A DNA stretch of 64,000 nt from Caenorhabditis remanei (Eukaryota > Nematoda > Chromadorea > Rhabditida > Rhabditidae). The notes under the pieces were generated by a model. That model ran no database searches and had not been told where the DNA came from. It saw only the letters and a program-made list of their open reading frames with translations. How positions within the stretch are numbered: the first letter of the stretch is position 1; each line of letters starts with the position of its first letter. Below are positions 1 to 11,925 of the stretch, one piece after another. Made by a program: the position numbers and the translations under genes. The stretch lies in contig NC_071333.1 of NCBI RefSeq assembly GCF_010183535.1, forward strand, positions 18,536,587 to 18,600,586, read 5' to 3'.

Positions 1-1408
1 TCTCCTGCATCTGGAGGAAGTGTAAATCCTAGTACAGTCATAAGTGATATGAGAAAAGACGGGATGATAAGATTTAGTCCTGAATATGAACTTTAATAAT
101 GAAGTAAATTTCCGGAAAATTACCATAATATAATGTGCGCCTTTGAATGATAAGATAGAAAAAGAGAGATGGATATGGTTGTTCGTCGAATATATTGGTT
201 TCGTGGCGAGCGGGAACAGCTAAACAAGAAAGAAAAGTTGTCTCCTTCTTTCTTTTTTTTTCTATACCTAACAAATTCCATTCACCGTTTTGCACATAAT
301 ACTGCACATCAATTCCTTCATCAGATATGTTTTTCCCCTCGGGACCATTGATTCTCAAGTCGATGAAGTTACCACTATATGTCCACGAACCAAACTGGAA
401 AAAAAGCGACGGAGAGAAAAGATTAAGGACCAGAACCCGTATTGCCTTTAGTTCTCATTCATTATATTTTCGTGAAAGTAAACAATCACTTTTTCCTTTT
501 CAATATATATAGAAAAATGGGAGATGCGTATAGAAATGGAGAGTTTTCTTACTCTACCCCGCGACCCAAGATTAGTAGATGTAGTTTTGCGATAAAACGT
601 TTACTCGCCCTCCTTTACCCCTGGATTAGACCTTCCCATCTTCCTTTTTGTCTGTTTTTCAATAAAACTTCAAAATTGAGAAAAAAAACTGTCAAATATG
701 TAAAATATTACAAACCTTCAAATGACATATTTGATCATCGAATGGAAAATAGGTGATATCAATTTTACACGACAATTTGAGTATTCCCGGGGGTACTTGG
801 AGCACGTCGCCGGTGTAACTCACAACATAGTTGACTGGATATGTTGAGTCGAAGTTTTCATCCGCGCTGCAATATAATAATAATAGTATTGCAAAAACAA
901 AATTCAGACAGATCTTTGAAGCGTAGTACTGGTACCTGTTATACAGCAGCACATCTGGCTTCCATATTGCATTTGCATTTCCAGGTATTCTGATGTCCTT
1001 GATACCGCCGTATTCACTGGGATCCCACTTCAATTTGTAATCTGTCCATTGATATTCTATCCACGCCACTAACGTGATTACTTGGTTTTTTTCATCCTGG
1101 AAATTAAAATTTTGAAAATTTGAGAAGCACACAAAGCTTTTCAGGGTACTTACAACATCTAGAATTTGTTGTAAATAAATCTTGACAGATACTACCAAAG
1201 GTTCTGATGAGTTAGCTACAGGTCGCTCGTAGGGGTCATAGTTGTGTCTGAGATCTGCTAGAAGACGGTACTCGTCAGCACTGCCGTGGACTTCGGTGAG
1301 TAAGTGGAGGAATACGCAGAAAAGTGTCTGAATAATATGAAAAATTGAAAAATAAGGAGAATATGAATAAAAATCACTTACAGTAAGTCGCAGCACCGGA
1401 GAAAACAT
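1..1408 (-). CDS. Cys-loop ligand-gated ion channel subunit (nicotinic acetylcholine receptor family), 5' part
   Basis: Subunit of a pentameric plasma-membrane channel of the acetylcholine-receptor type. Exons, read leftwards: 1408-1382, 1327-1154, 1096-936, 866-716, 394-268, 219-124 and 79-1 (cut by the window edge); the frame stays open across all six introns. The start gives a signal peptide (MFSPVLRL..LFCVFLHLL). The ligand-binding domain follows, with the 13-residue Cys-loop C-KIDITYFPFDDQI-C and then FGSWTY, and the last exon enters TM1 (LIIPSLLISLMTVLGF) and the start of TM2 (PPDAGE). PPDAGE matches the cation-channel consensus. Loop C (HETNIFDEQPYPS) has no adjacent cysteine pair, so this reads as a non-alpha subunit. 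The nearest relatives are probably the nematode ACR-16/EAT-2-type group; I cannot name the exact member. TM3, TM4 and the intracellular loop lie outside the window. Confidence 0.93.
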
Positions 1409-2525
1409 AAGTACATTTCCCGTCCCCCGGTGAGAACGGATCTAACGAACGAGACCTTTTTCGGGGTGGGATGGAGCACTGGTCAATGTGGTGCGACCGA
1501 AAACTGCTCCGCTGGGAGTTTTAAAGGACTCTGCACACTCCAAACTCCCATCATCATTTCTTTCATAGTGGGCGTGTCTCTGACAATAGATGTCCCCTTT
1601 TTCCTTCCCGTTTTAGTGCTTGTGGAAAACGGCGGGGGGAAAAGAAAATGAAAACGGAACTTGTTCTCATTACACCCAACTACCACCACACAAATTGAAG
1701 GGCTCCTTATTTATTTGGGATGATTGAATTCCAAACGAGGACCCCTGGAGATTGCACTACCTACATGATTGTTTTAAGTGTATATACACTGATGTGCTGG
1801 GGGACAAACTCTTTTGTTTGAATCTCTCATGATGGGACCATAGTCCAGGACCTTAGTCTGAAGAAAAATAAAAAGTGTTTTAAGTGATGCTGGGAAAAAA
1901 CGAAATTAGAATAGCATGGAAAAAGGCAATATGCAAAGAGACTATGAGATTCCCAAACCGTATGGCTATTTTACGAGGACACCGGGAGCGCAGCACAATA
2001 CTATTTTCATTTCGACAGCGGCCGATGCACAGCGAATCTGTTTTGTTATTGATTGATTTTTGTTATGTTTTTCTGTGAAAAAAGTGGAAAATTGATGAGT
2101 CATAATAAATTTTCATGATGTAAAGTGTATCGAATTCTATTCGAAGAAAACCGATGATTTAGTCATCATAGTCGTGTCATTCCCCTCAGATCTTAATCTC
2201 TTCTCTGGTTTTGAGGACAGTACGTGTTTTCAATACCCAGTCGAGACTTTTTTCATTCTCAAAGCCGCACTGGTATACTTAAAACGAACACCTGTTCATT
2301 ATGTAGTCCTTTTTTTGATCGCCACAAAAAATCACATCTGCATATGCACCAAACTCTCCCCTTTTTCTCTAAAGCCTCTCTCATTTTTGCTTTTTACAAG
2401 TGAATGGCAGATGTTCTACAATGTTCTCCTCACTCGAGACGAATGTAGATATTTCACTTTTTTTGAATAGCTGCTGATCGATTCAACTCGGTTTTCTTAT
2501 TACAATACAATTATTACAGTAGATC
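1409..2525. other. Divergent intergenic region
   Basis: Lies between the start of the channel gene (leftward) and the small helical gene (rightward), so it should hold both promoters. It contains several short open frames with no gene-like exon pattern. I see no TATA box or repeat that I can support. Confidence 0.6.
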
Positions 2526-3332
2526 ATGACTCTTATCTCACCACCACCTCCACCAATTCGCAGGAGCTCCTTGGTCAAGCCAGTCGAATATTTTTATTTG
2601 ACCATCGAGCAACGTGTAAGATCCCAAGATCCCTAGTGTCGCTTAAAAATCAACCATGTAAAATTATTGCAGCTCACACTAAAGAAGGCTCGTGTCGTCC
2701 TCAACGCTGTGGTGGATTCGATGGTAAGTGCTGTCAAATGTTGACTCATTATCAAAATATAAAATTCCAGAAGAAAAACCCATCGATGGACCTGAAAGCT
2801 GAACGAATCATCAAGAAGGCTCGAGACATTCATGCACTGGTCAATACTATCCTTGAGAGCGACCATCACATGTTTTTCAAGGTTTGTATTTAAAACTTAC
2901 TATTGAAAATCAAAGAGTCAGTTTCGAGATATGGGACGTGACCTATGTCATTGGAAAACTGCTAATATCAAATACATATTTAGTTTTCGCCCTCGAAACT
3001 TGATATGCGAGAAAAACAAGATCAAAGTTTTTTAAAATAGAGAATTATTTGTAAAAAAAATTACTTTGTTGATTTGCTATAATTTGACATTTTTCTGAAT
3101 TTTGTCCCTGTTTTTCTCGAACAACAAACTTCAAAGGCAAAAACTGAATATACATTTGGATTCAGCGTTTTCTTGGCTTTCCAATAAAATAGGTCACGAC
3201 TCATAACTCAAAACTGACTAGTTAGAAACTCAGGAAAATTGAAAAACACATACATAATTTTAGATCAAGGAGCAGGAATTCAAGGATGGATTGCAAAGTC
3301 TTCGCGATGACATGAAGAAAGCATTTTTCTGA
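2526..3332 (+). CDS. Small conserved-looking helical protein, 106 residues, unknown function
   Basis: Four exons: 2526-2615, 2673-2723, 2771-2881 and 3264-3332. Each length is a multiple of three (30, 17, 37 and 22 codons plus stop). Introns are GT-AG, and an AATAAA lies 77 bases after the stop (3409). The protein begins with a proline run (MTLISPPPPPIRRSS) followed by a mostly helical, basic body with motifs such as LTLKKARVVLNAVVDS and KAERIIKKARDIHALVN. There is no signal peptide, membrane segment or cysteine cluster. The size and all-helical character would suit a small subunit of a larger complex, but that is inference and I do not recognise the family. Intron 3 is enlarged by a foldback repeat. 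Confidence 0.8.
2918..3217. repeat. Foldback (inverted) repeat in intron 3 of the small helical gene
   Basis: The left arm starts TCAGTTTCGAGATATGGG. The right arm, read in reverse complement, starts TCAGTTTTGAGTTATGAG. Shared blocks include CGTGACCTAT, ATTGGAAA, TATTTAGTTTT/TATTCAGTTTT and GAGAAAAACA. Arms are about 110-130 bases with many differences, so this looks like an old MITE-type element. A half copy of the left arm lies at 49372-49475. Confidence 0.7.
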
Positions 3333-4587
3333 GCCCCAGAATCCTAAAGCTACATTATATCAATATTCTACGTGTTGCATTCTTTCTCACTTGTTAATTA
3401 ACACATGCAATAAATTAAATGTTCCCTACACTTTACTCTTCACAACGTGTTTCTCCGCTTCGACACGTTTTATCATACGACGAGCCACCACCGCCCTTTT
3501 GTGCTTTTGTGTTCATCTTTGAAAAGAAGAAATCTGATCGGTTTGTTGGCAGAAAGAAACAAAATGTGTGAGAAGAATGTGGACAATGGCATTTCCCACG
3601 TGTTTTGTTGCTTGTATTCATGTAAAAGGTGTCGATGTCTGCCGATATTCGAAATCATGATACCCACGTAGGTATTTCACGGTTTCTGTACGCATTTTCT
3701 CCTGAGAAAGAACATTGAAAAGTATTTTCATTTTCCCATTGTGATAATGGAAAATCTGTTTTTTCTTTATCCTTCTTTTTTTTTTGGAGATCTGATGCGT
3801 GCTGGTTTCCCATCATAAATTGACAAATTGAGAAAAATCTTTGTTTTCGCATGGTGCACTGTCCCCACACCGACTAATTCGTCAAGATTCTCACGCTTAT
3901 TTTCTCCGCTTACTCATACGGACCAATAAGAATGTATTTCGTCCTGCGATTCATACTTGGATTGTTGTTTTCTCCAACCTCTTCTTGAAAATCAGAATCA
4001 TGTGCTTTTAGCTTTTAACACACCCACCCACCTACAAATCCATCCAACTGGAAGTGATTTTTCATATCGTCTTGACTTTGGTTCGAAAAACTAAAAACAC
4101 TATCAATTTCATTTTTAATACTGAATTTTATTTATTTTTTAATCCCATCCCGATACGTTGGATGCCACCCCGTGCGTGCGCAACGTGATGGGTCGTATTA
4201 CAAGGCACAGGGCGGTAATACCTGGGCGAAAAAAAGAAGAAAATGAAGGAAGAAGATGGAGGTGCGTAGTATATATTTTGTTTGTATTTGTTTTCTTTTT
4301 ACGTTGCTTTTTGATTCTAAGCACGATGCCAACGGAGACACGCAAAAGATGAATCTGGAGAAAAGAGGGGGGAACTGGGGTTGGGTTTCATGTCAAAACA
4401 ACCTTCGACATGTTTCTTTTCTATGAAGTATTCTGATTTTTCACTTTTTGTTTATTCAGTTCTGCCGGGTTTTCATTTTGTGTGACTTTAAGACATTCTT
4501 TATTTTACTGAAAAGTAAAATAATTTAGCTATGCCTATGGTTACTGTATGTCTCGTATATTCCATGATAACCTGATAAGATATTTGG

Positions 4588-4855
4588 CAGACTTGTCAAA
4601 ACTGGGGTCGGCCCGCCTTGGCCCGTCAGCCTGGCCCAAATTCAAAAATGGATACTCATTATTAACCGAATATTTTGATAAGTTTCGAAAATTCAGAAGA
4701 AAGTGCTAAAACTATCAGACATATTCATTTTTCGCTTGAATTTCTAATTTTTAGTCAAAATCTAGTCTTTTTTCAAAAAAATTCAATATTCAAAATTTGT
4801 TCAAAGTATGTTTCAAAACGCGGGACGGGCTTGCCTACGGCTCGTGACAAGTCTG
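4588..4855. repeat. MITE-like element with CAGACTTGTCA ends and GC-rich subterminal blocks
   Basis: Perfect 11-base terminal inverted repeats, CAGACTTGTCA (4588-4598) and TGACAAGTCTG (4845-4855), enclose subterminal blocks rich in GGCCCG/CGGGCC and an AT-rich centre. The outside flanks resemble each other (TTACTGTAT...CTGATAAGATATTT at about 4542-4584 and 4879-4917), which suggests a flank duplication of roughly 40 bases. Confidence 0.65.
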
Positions 4856-7800
4856 GAAACGTTTGAATGATGTTCCATGATTACTGTATCTGTGGTGTAT
4901 TGCCTGATAAGATATTTAGAATCCACTGAAACAACTTTGGAGGCTCATCTGGAACCCCGAGTAACAATCCCCGATATTATTTCAGCGTTTTTTCTCTTTT
5001 TCTACCTTCAATGGTTGCTAAAACGAGCGCACTTTCTTTGCACTTGAACCCTCCAAAAAACTAGCTTCAAACCAGTCTCGAAACTTCAGAATTAGCTCCA
5101 TTCCATCAATGACATATTTACTTACCACCAACTATCCTGAAAGTTCAGGAGGCGGCGGCAGAGCGTATTAATCCAATATTAGTTACCACCTCGCAATCAT
5201 CATACAAACAAAACAGAAACAGAGGTACACACAGAGAGAGGTAGTTTGTAGTTGGAGCCTCCATGAGGAGTTAGAGTTCATGAGACAAGTTCCATGACCC
5301 CGCTCACGCAAGAAGCGCATTGTTTACCCACAGTTTTTGCCATCATCCCTGCCATTGTAGACAACCGGATTGACGCCCTCCCCTAGCGGCTTCGATGGGA
5401 GTAAGGGAGGGATCACCTCACGTGGAAAAAAGTCGCTTCTTTTCCACTTGTCATACCGCTTTTACTCTTGGCGGAGAATGAATGGTATTACCACTTGGCT
5501 TTACTCGATTTTTTGTTTCATTGTCATTTATCTTTGAGAGAAGAAAATAGGAACTTGGGTTTTACAAAGGTGACATTAGTGATACCATAAGTACTGTATT
5601 ATAACGGCACCCCATCTATATTCAGAATTCATGAGTATGATTATCATGGTTTTTTTTCTTGGTTCTGATTGAAAGCAGCGTGATTGGTAACTTCTTGGTT
5701 AGAAAATAGAACGTTCTGTTGTAAATTTTATCCTTGTACCCAAATTCCACTTGTTTTCTTTTCTCTCCTATTTGAACTTTCTAGCTCTTATCACTCGAAC
5801 ATTCTACAGTGACTCAAAAGTTCATGTTTGTTTTGCCCCTCCTGGTGCAAAATAAATCTGCAAGTCGCTTCCAAAAAAACTTCACTCTGTGCCATACGCT
5901 CTTTTCCTCTTTTCCCTTTTCGCCTGATATCGAATTTCAACGTGTAATCTAAGTTGATTCCAAGTTCCAAACTTTTGAAAATTTTTCTAGTTGTTCCTGG
6001 TCAAAATTATTTTAGAATACTTCTCCGAACCTCGAAAGATGACACATTTCATATTCAACCACTTCACTCCACCACATTTGGTTATGACAGCTCGCTCGCC
6101 ATAACCTAGGTGCTTATCTAGGCGGCAGAAACCAAAATGGGTTCGGAATGGGTTTCTATAGTGCAATTGCTCTTGCTCACTCATTCATTCATTCATTCAT
6201 CTCTTCCTCTTCTTTTCCACAAATGTTCCACACTTCCCCCCATGGTTAAAGTGTCGTAATTGTTTCATACGAAGGGAGAGTGACCGACTAAAGACACATA
6301 AATTATTTCTACGTTTGTTAATGAATTGGGTGGTGTTGAAAGTAGGAGGTTTATATAAAGTTCACCTTTTGTAGGTTTGGTTTCAAATTTTCATCTCAAA
6401 ACATATAACTTTGAATGTTTGGCACCCCAAAAAATAACTTGTTGTCCGCTATACCTCCCATAGCTTTTTTTACTGGCTGGGTATGCGAAAGAAACACAAT
6501 TTCCCAAATTGTAGGTATTCTTCTCCTCTCCCTTCAACCTAAAAGTGTTGGTTGTGAGCTGTGAGCACGTAGACGTCATGAAATATTCTTTTTCAACCCA
6601 CCCCCTTCTATTGTCTCAAAGAAACGAGGATTTTTTTTGTTGGTCTTAACAAAGTAATACCAGCAGCCTTAAAGTAGGAAAAGTAAAAAACTGCAATTTG
6701 TTATACCAGAAAAATGCAAAAAAAGATTTTTTGTTGTTGTTGTTTTTTTGGATTTTTGCTAGATTTTGTATTCCTCACCAAAACTCAAAACCACTCGACC
6801 TTTTCTATTATATTAATTATTCCGCAAAGGGTCACTACGAATGTTTCGAGAGTAGTGAAGTTGTAATTAAGTTTCTCCTCTCCATTTCATTTCATACCTA
6901 CTCTTCCGTACTTTCCTATTTCTGAGTATTCCAGTTTACACAATAAATCTCATTTTTCACATTTTTCTTAAATTTTGGTTTTAAAAGTGATCGTTTTATT
7001 TTTCAAGTTAAAACTAGAATTCTTATATGGGTACTGTAATTGGTTTAACTATACGACTATATTTTCAATATTTTCTCTCACATCACAACTTTTTTTTTCA
7101 AAATTTCAAACGACCATTTTCATATTCAAAACTTTCCATTTTCACATTTTTTCCTATCATCACTATCATTTCTTCTCCTTTGTACAACTATAACCCAGTC
7201 AACATACACATGTGTTAAGAGAAGTGAAAAAAAAGTGAAAAGAGGCGAGATGAGAGTGCCCTCCGGAAAAGTGTGAGGGGTTCTTAACAAATAGCTCTTT
7301 GTGCTGTGTTGTGTGGAATCATCCTTTTTCCGAATATTTAACCAGACACATCCATTTCATTTGACCACCACTATTACCAACCAATGCTAACCAATTGCAT
7401 TTACAAACGGCATTATTTAGATAGGGAGAGGAGGGAAGAGTGGCTACTAGGTATTATTTGGATTTCTTTTCAAAACAATTGGAATTTGGGTTTTTGGTTT
7501 TCAATAGATATATTCTGAGTTATCTATATGCTTGCATTCTCATAATTTTTTTCTTTAATCACTTTCTCCAACCACTTCATTCACTTTTTTTTATTCTTAC
7601 AGTTGTTTTCTCTTGTTTTCATTTTTTCTTCTTCCAATCGTTTCTCCCACACAAAAGATCTCTTTTACATGCTTCCACCTGATGAACTTGTAATAATTAT
7701 ACGGTTAAGCGGACGATGGTTAGCACCATCATCATAATTGAGTGGTTAATCTATTGTACGCGGGGGTGAGAAAAGAGAAAGTGTCTGTGAGGAGGAGGAG

Positions 7801-9251
7801 GAGACCTCTTCATTTTCACCCTGACAGTAATCAACTAGTCTTTCTGTCGCCTCTTTTCCCGAACAGAGATGGAAAATCAACGGAGGAGCGTTTTTCCTGA
7901 AAATTGGTTATCCTTGTTTTTTTCTTCTACGAGTACTCATCTCAAACCGGAAGTCATAATTTTTCTAAGAACCTTTCCTTCTTATTTTCTTGTTTTTTTC
8001 AAAACCTAAAATATTACGGTTACAGTAAGAAAAGAAAACTAGTCTCCTTTCATTTTGAAATCTCAATTTTCTCAAGTATATTATTTCGACCCTCCAGGAA
8101 TATAAATATAAACTTTGACTCCTTTTCCGTATGGTCAAGTTGTTAGATACACACACAACTGTAATTAGTTCAATTGCCGGAAAATTTCTCGAAAACTGCC
8201 AAGAAATGGAATAGTCAAGTGGAAAGAAGGTGGCAATTTCGAAAAAAGAAATTGACAAAAAATTATAAAATGCAAGGAAATCGATGTCATCCTTTTCTTT
8301 TCTTCCTGGAAAACACATACACTTTTTTTCTTCTAAATTCCTAAACGAACGCCCATATTTTTTCTTGTTTTCTTCTTTTGTTCCTGTTTCCATTTACGAC
8401 AAACTTGTCACTTTTTTTTTCTTCTTCAGCTTCTTCCGCTTTTTTTCATCCTCCTCTCTTGAATCCGTTTTCTGATAAAATATTTGTTGTCTTGTCTATC
8501 TTGGAGCAATGCTAAAATGCTCACAAAGAGCATATCTTCCCTCTCTTTTCTCACATCAAACATACGAACTCAACGAATTCACATTCCAAAACCTCCGGGG
8601 ACATCTTCTTGGAGAATGTGTCGAATGAATGTGCGTTTGTACGCTCAAGGGGCGGGTGGAAAGAAGTAAGCTTTCGATTCCGATAAGGAAATGTTGTAAA
8701 TTTCATTCCCGAGATCAAACGCGTCGGTCAAACGGGACTCCTTGTCTATTCTGGAAAAAAGAAGTGCTCGAAGAAAAGGAAAAGTTGGAGAAAAAGATGA
8801 GACATATCCCTCTTGAATATTCATTACTCCTCTTGCTGGTTTCGGTCTTCTCCTCTTTCTTCCATTTCTAGTACATTATTTTCTTCCTGTAAAAGAGAAC
8901 TTTCGGTCGGCACAAAAAAAAGCGTGGGCACTTCTCTTCTCTAACTCTATCCGATGTTCTTCTCCTTTCCCCAGGCTAAATTTCATTTTGGGAAAGGGGG
9001 AGATCTGCTTTTTCTCGTTGAGTCTTCAGGCGTTTTGTCTCATTTTTTTCGTGGTTGATGTGGTCCGAGATGATCATTTTATTCATTATTTTATATCTAA
9101 TTTATGTTGGACTCAACGTGAACCAATAGTGCAATAAGGAAGTGTGAAAAATGGAGATCCTCCCTCCTTTTTCAAGATTTTTCTTCCCTCAGGATCCCAA
9201 AATCTTTTTTTCTGGAAATACTTTTCTTTTCTTCCTGGTTAACCCAGCTTT

Positions 9252-9545
9252 GTTACGGGTCGGGCCAAAATCAAAAATATTCTTGACCCGGCCCGACCCG
9301 GCCCGTTCGGGACATGTTTTGAAAAATTGATCTTTTCAATTTTTTTTTGAAAAAAGTATAGTTTTTGACTAAACATTTGAAATTCGATCAAAAAGAGTAT
9401 GTATAACAATTTAAGCAATTTTACCCTTAATTTTCGAAAATTTAAACTTGGTAATTTTTTTGGTAAATTTGGTGAAAATGAGCACCCATTTTTGTCTGCG
9501 GGTAGACGGGCCGAGCTGGGTTGGCCCGATTTTTGACAAGTCTGG
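9252..9545. repeat. Second copy of the GC-rich-ended dispersed element
   Basis: Ends with TTGACAAGTCTGG like the element at 4588-4855. It has GGGTCGGGCC and CCCGGCCCGACCCGGCCCG blocks near the left end, GACGGGCCGAGC near the right end, and an AT-rich core with Phe/Lys-type homopolymers. The left terminus is less well preserved. Confidence 0.6.
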
Positions 9546-10212
9546 AATAACCTATCCCAATTTATGTTTGTCTATATGCTCTACGATTGGAATATTCCAA
9601 ATAAATCGCCGCTGTCCTTAGCCGCCCCAATTCCAAAAGTTCACATCAATCTTCCTCAATGAATTATGTAAAGAGCTCTCAGACAATTAGGGCATCCTAC
9701 TTCACAACAAAGTGTTGTCTGTTTTTTTTGTTTTTTCCTTCATTTTACAATAAAACAATAGGACACTACACGCACACCCATCCCTTTTCACACAGATTTA
9801 CCAGATAAACCAGCATACTCAAAAATCTTTCAAATCTTCCCAAAAATCTGAGAGTGAATAGGAAAAAGAGACATAAAAATTCGTTTTGCGGCATAGGCGC
9901 CCCCAGTCAATTCTTTGCCCTTTTTTCATCGCCCCCCTCCTCTCGCTCTTCCAACTTGTCTGTTCCACTTCTCGCACATTCGGAAAATATTCATATCGTG
10001 AACTTTGCATGTTTTTATTTTCTGACAGTTACCATGTACTAAGTATACCTCAAGTTTTGAATTTTTGTATTCTCGGTTTTTTTCAGTCTCTTCATGCCTA
10101 CTTTACCGTTCAATAATTTGCATAATCGCTTTGTTTTATACTTTCCACCCATATAAATTTCGTTCTGTTATAGGGGAAACCAGCAACCATTATACCATTT
10201 TATAAAGACAGT

Positions 10213-11925
10213 ATGCCGGAGTCTGCGGCAGACTCATCCAGTGATGAGGTGAGTTTTACCTAAAATTACATTTATTTTTTTTCTTATTCCAGCACGACTG
10301 GCAGGAAGAGAAGGAAGATATGCTGATGATGGTGATGGTGGTGTTGCTCATGCTGCTCTCTGTCGTTATCTGGGTGGCATTCTGTGTGGCCGTCCGCAAA
10401 ACGGCGCGCAAGTTTATTGAATTGAAAAGGCAGAGACGAAGACAGGTACGACCATTTTGGAGATTATTTATCTGGTATATGTACATGTTTATCCGATACG
10501 CTCTACTTGGAAGCGGAAGGCTTCACTTATTTGAAACGAGAACTTCACTAGTTTGAGGCAAATTTTTTGAAAATGAAAACTGACTGTATAAAAGGGAACA
10601 AAAAAAATAATAATAAAACGCGGTTTTCAGGCCCTAATAACAGCAGCAATCAACCGTGCAGCTTCGACAAATGAAGCGGACCGTCATAATGTGCTTCCGA
10701 TTTATATAACTACACTGGCTCATGAACTAAATGTAAGTTTCTTACCTGAATATTTGAAAAAATAAAGATCTCCAGGTATTCGGGGCGAGGGAAGAGGAGT
10801 TGCCAACATATGAAGAAGCGCTTTCAATGAGTTGCACTCCAAGCCCAAATCCGGTTGCTCCGACGAGTAATAGAGATCGGTAAGTGTTTATCATTCCCTA
10901 ATTTCCTATTCCGATTCTGATTCTCACCCCAACCCTATATAGCTTAGCTTACCTTCACAAACCCTGAACTATACAACTAATCCATTCTCAATTGCAGCGT
11001 GCCACCTTACAAGCCACGGTCTGGAAAAACTGGTGGCCGAGTGCTCAGGTAGGGCTGATTTTCTAATACCCCTTTGCTCCCTAATCGTTGTGTGATTGCG
11101 TTTTTGTTTCTACGGAGTGTGAACTATGTATCTCATGTTACCTTGAGATCATTTTTTGTTCTTTCACTACGTCACTGATACGTGCATCAACTGAAGATCA
11201 ACAATGATTTGATTCATCGGCTCCGGGACATTTCGCAGCTAGACGTTTCGCGGCAATGAGCTCCACAGACTCAATTATGCCGATTTTTTAGTGATATCTT
11301 GACTTTTTCAAATAACTAATTGTTTGAGAAGTCAAAATTATCATTTTTTCATAATTTTGATAATGGGGACCACAAGCAACTTCGTCCAAAAAACAAAAAT
11401 AAATAAATTTTTGTTCACAAAGCTAAAAACTGTTTTTCTCGTAGAAGAGGGAGTTTTTGTCATTTTCTCAACATTCAAACTTTTTGGTTGTATGGCTAGT
11501 TTTACGAGAAAGACAGTCTTCATATTTTTCAACAAAAATGTTTTGTTGTTTTTTGGGCAAAATTTCTTTCGCATCATCTAAATCACAAAAAATAGTCAAG
11601 TTATCACTGAAAATAAAAAAATTGAGCTTGTGGAGCTTATGGCTGAGAAATGTCCGGAGCCAATTCATCCTCCACTAATTTTTATTTTCTCTTAATACTA
11701 CAAATCTTCATTTTCAGAATTGCTCCTGACCGCCCTGGCTCTATCCCAACTATAGTTCTACCGCCAAGTTACGAAAGCTCTGTCCGCCATGAGGCTATGC
11801 TCTCTCCTGCTGCCAGAATACATGCGTCGCCGGTTCCCACCTCATCGAACGCCACCGCACCGAGCACCTCCACTTCTCCGCCTATCTACACCATTTCTGG
11901 AAATATGCACGTCACTGAATGTTAA
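10213..11925 (+). CDS. Single-pass membrane protein with a proline-rich cytoplasmic tail, 217 residues
   Basis: Six exons: 10213-10248, 10293-10445, 10631-10732, 10776-10879, 10998-11048 and 11718-11925. All phases agree. The short acidic N-terminus (PESAADSSSDEHDWQEEKED) leads directly into one hydrophobic segment (about residues 21-43, MLMMVMVVLLMLLSVV), followed by a strongly basic stretch (RKTARKFIELKRQRRRQ). That charge pattern predicts N-terminus outside and tail in the cytoplasm, with no cleaved signal peptide. The tail has a PPxY motif (PPSY) and an LPTYEEAL motif, both typical docking sites for WW domains of NEDD4-type ubiquitin ligases, and ends in a Ser/Thr/Pro-rich region. This resembles the general plan of small PY-motif membrane adaptors, but I do not recognise the family. 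The last intron is 669 bases because of an inserted foldback element. Confidence 0.85.
11211..11669. repeat. Long foldback element (about 459 bases) in the last intron of the PY-motif membrane-protein gene
   Basis: Nested inverted arms. Outermost GATTCATCGGCTCCGGGACA (11211-11230) pairs with the reverse complement of the sequence ending at 11669 (GATGAATTGGCTCCGGACA). Next, GAGCTCCACAGACTCAAT pairs with ATTGAGCTTGTGGAGCTT. Then TTAGTGATATCTTGACT pairs with AGTCAAGTTATCACTGA, and an inner arm containing AAAACTGTTTTTCTCGTA pairs with TACGAGAAAGACAGTCTT. Because the element is nearly palindromic, both strands give similar Phe/Lys-rich open frames, which are not genes. Confidence 0.85.

Larger units (their letters stand above)
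3333..10212. other. Long gene-poor region
   Basis: About 6.9 kb with no convincing exon chain on either strand. It is pyrimidine-rich, with many T runs, a short CATT microsatellite at 6181-6201 and GGA/TTC-rich stretches near 7790 and 8440. Two copies of a GGGCCCG-rich dispersed element lie at 4588-4855 and 9252-9545. It may hold distal promoter sequence of the membrane-protein gene at 10213. Nothing more can be supported. Confidence 0.6.

Noticed and set aside
11324..11581. Open frames on both strands with similar Phe/Lys-rich sequences
   Set aside because: They are the two readings of a palindromic foldback element inside an intron, not genes.
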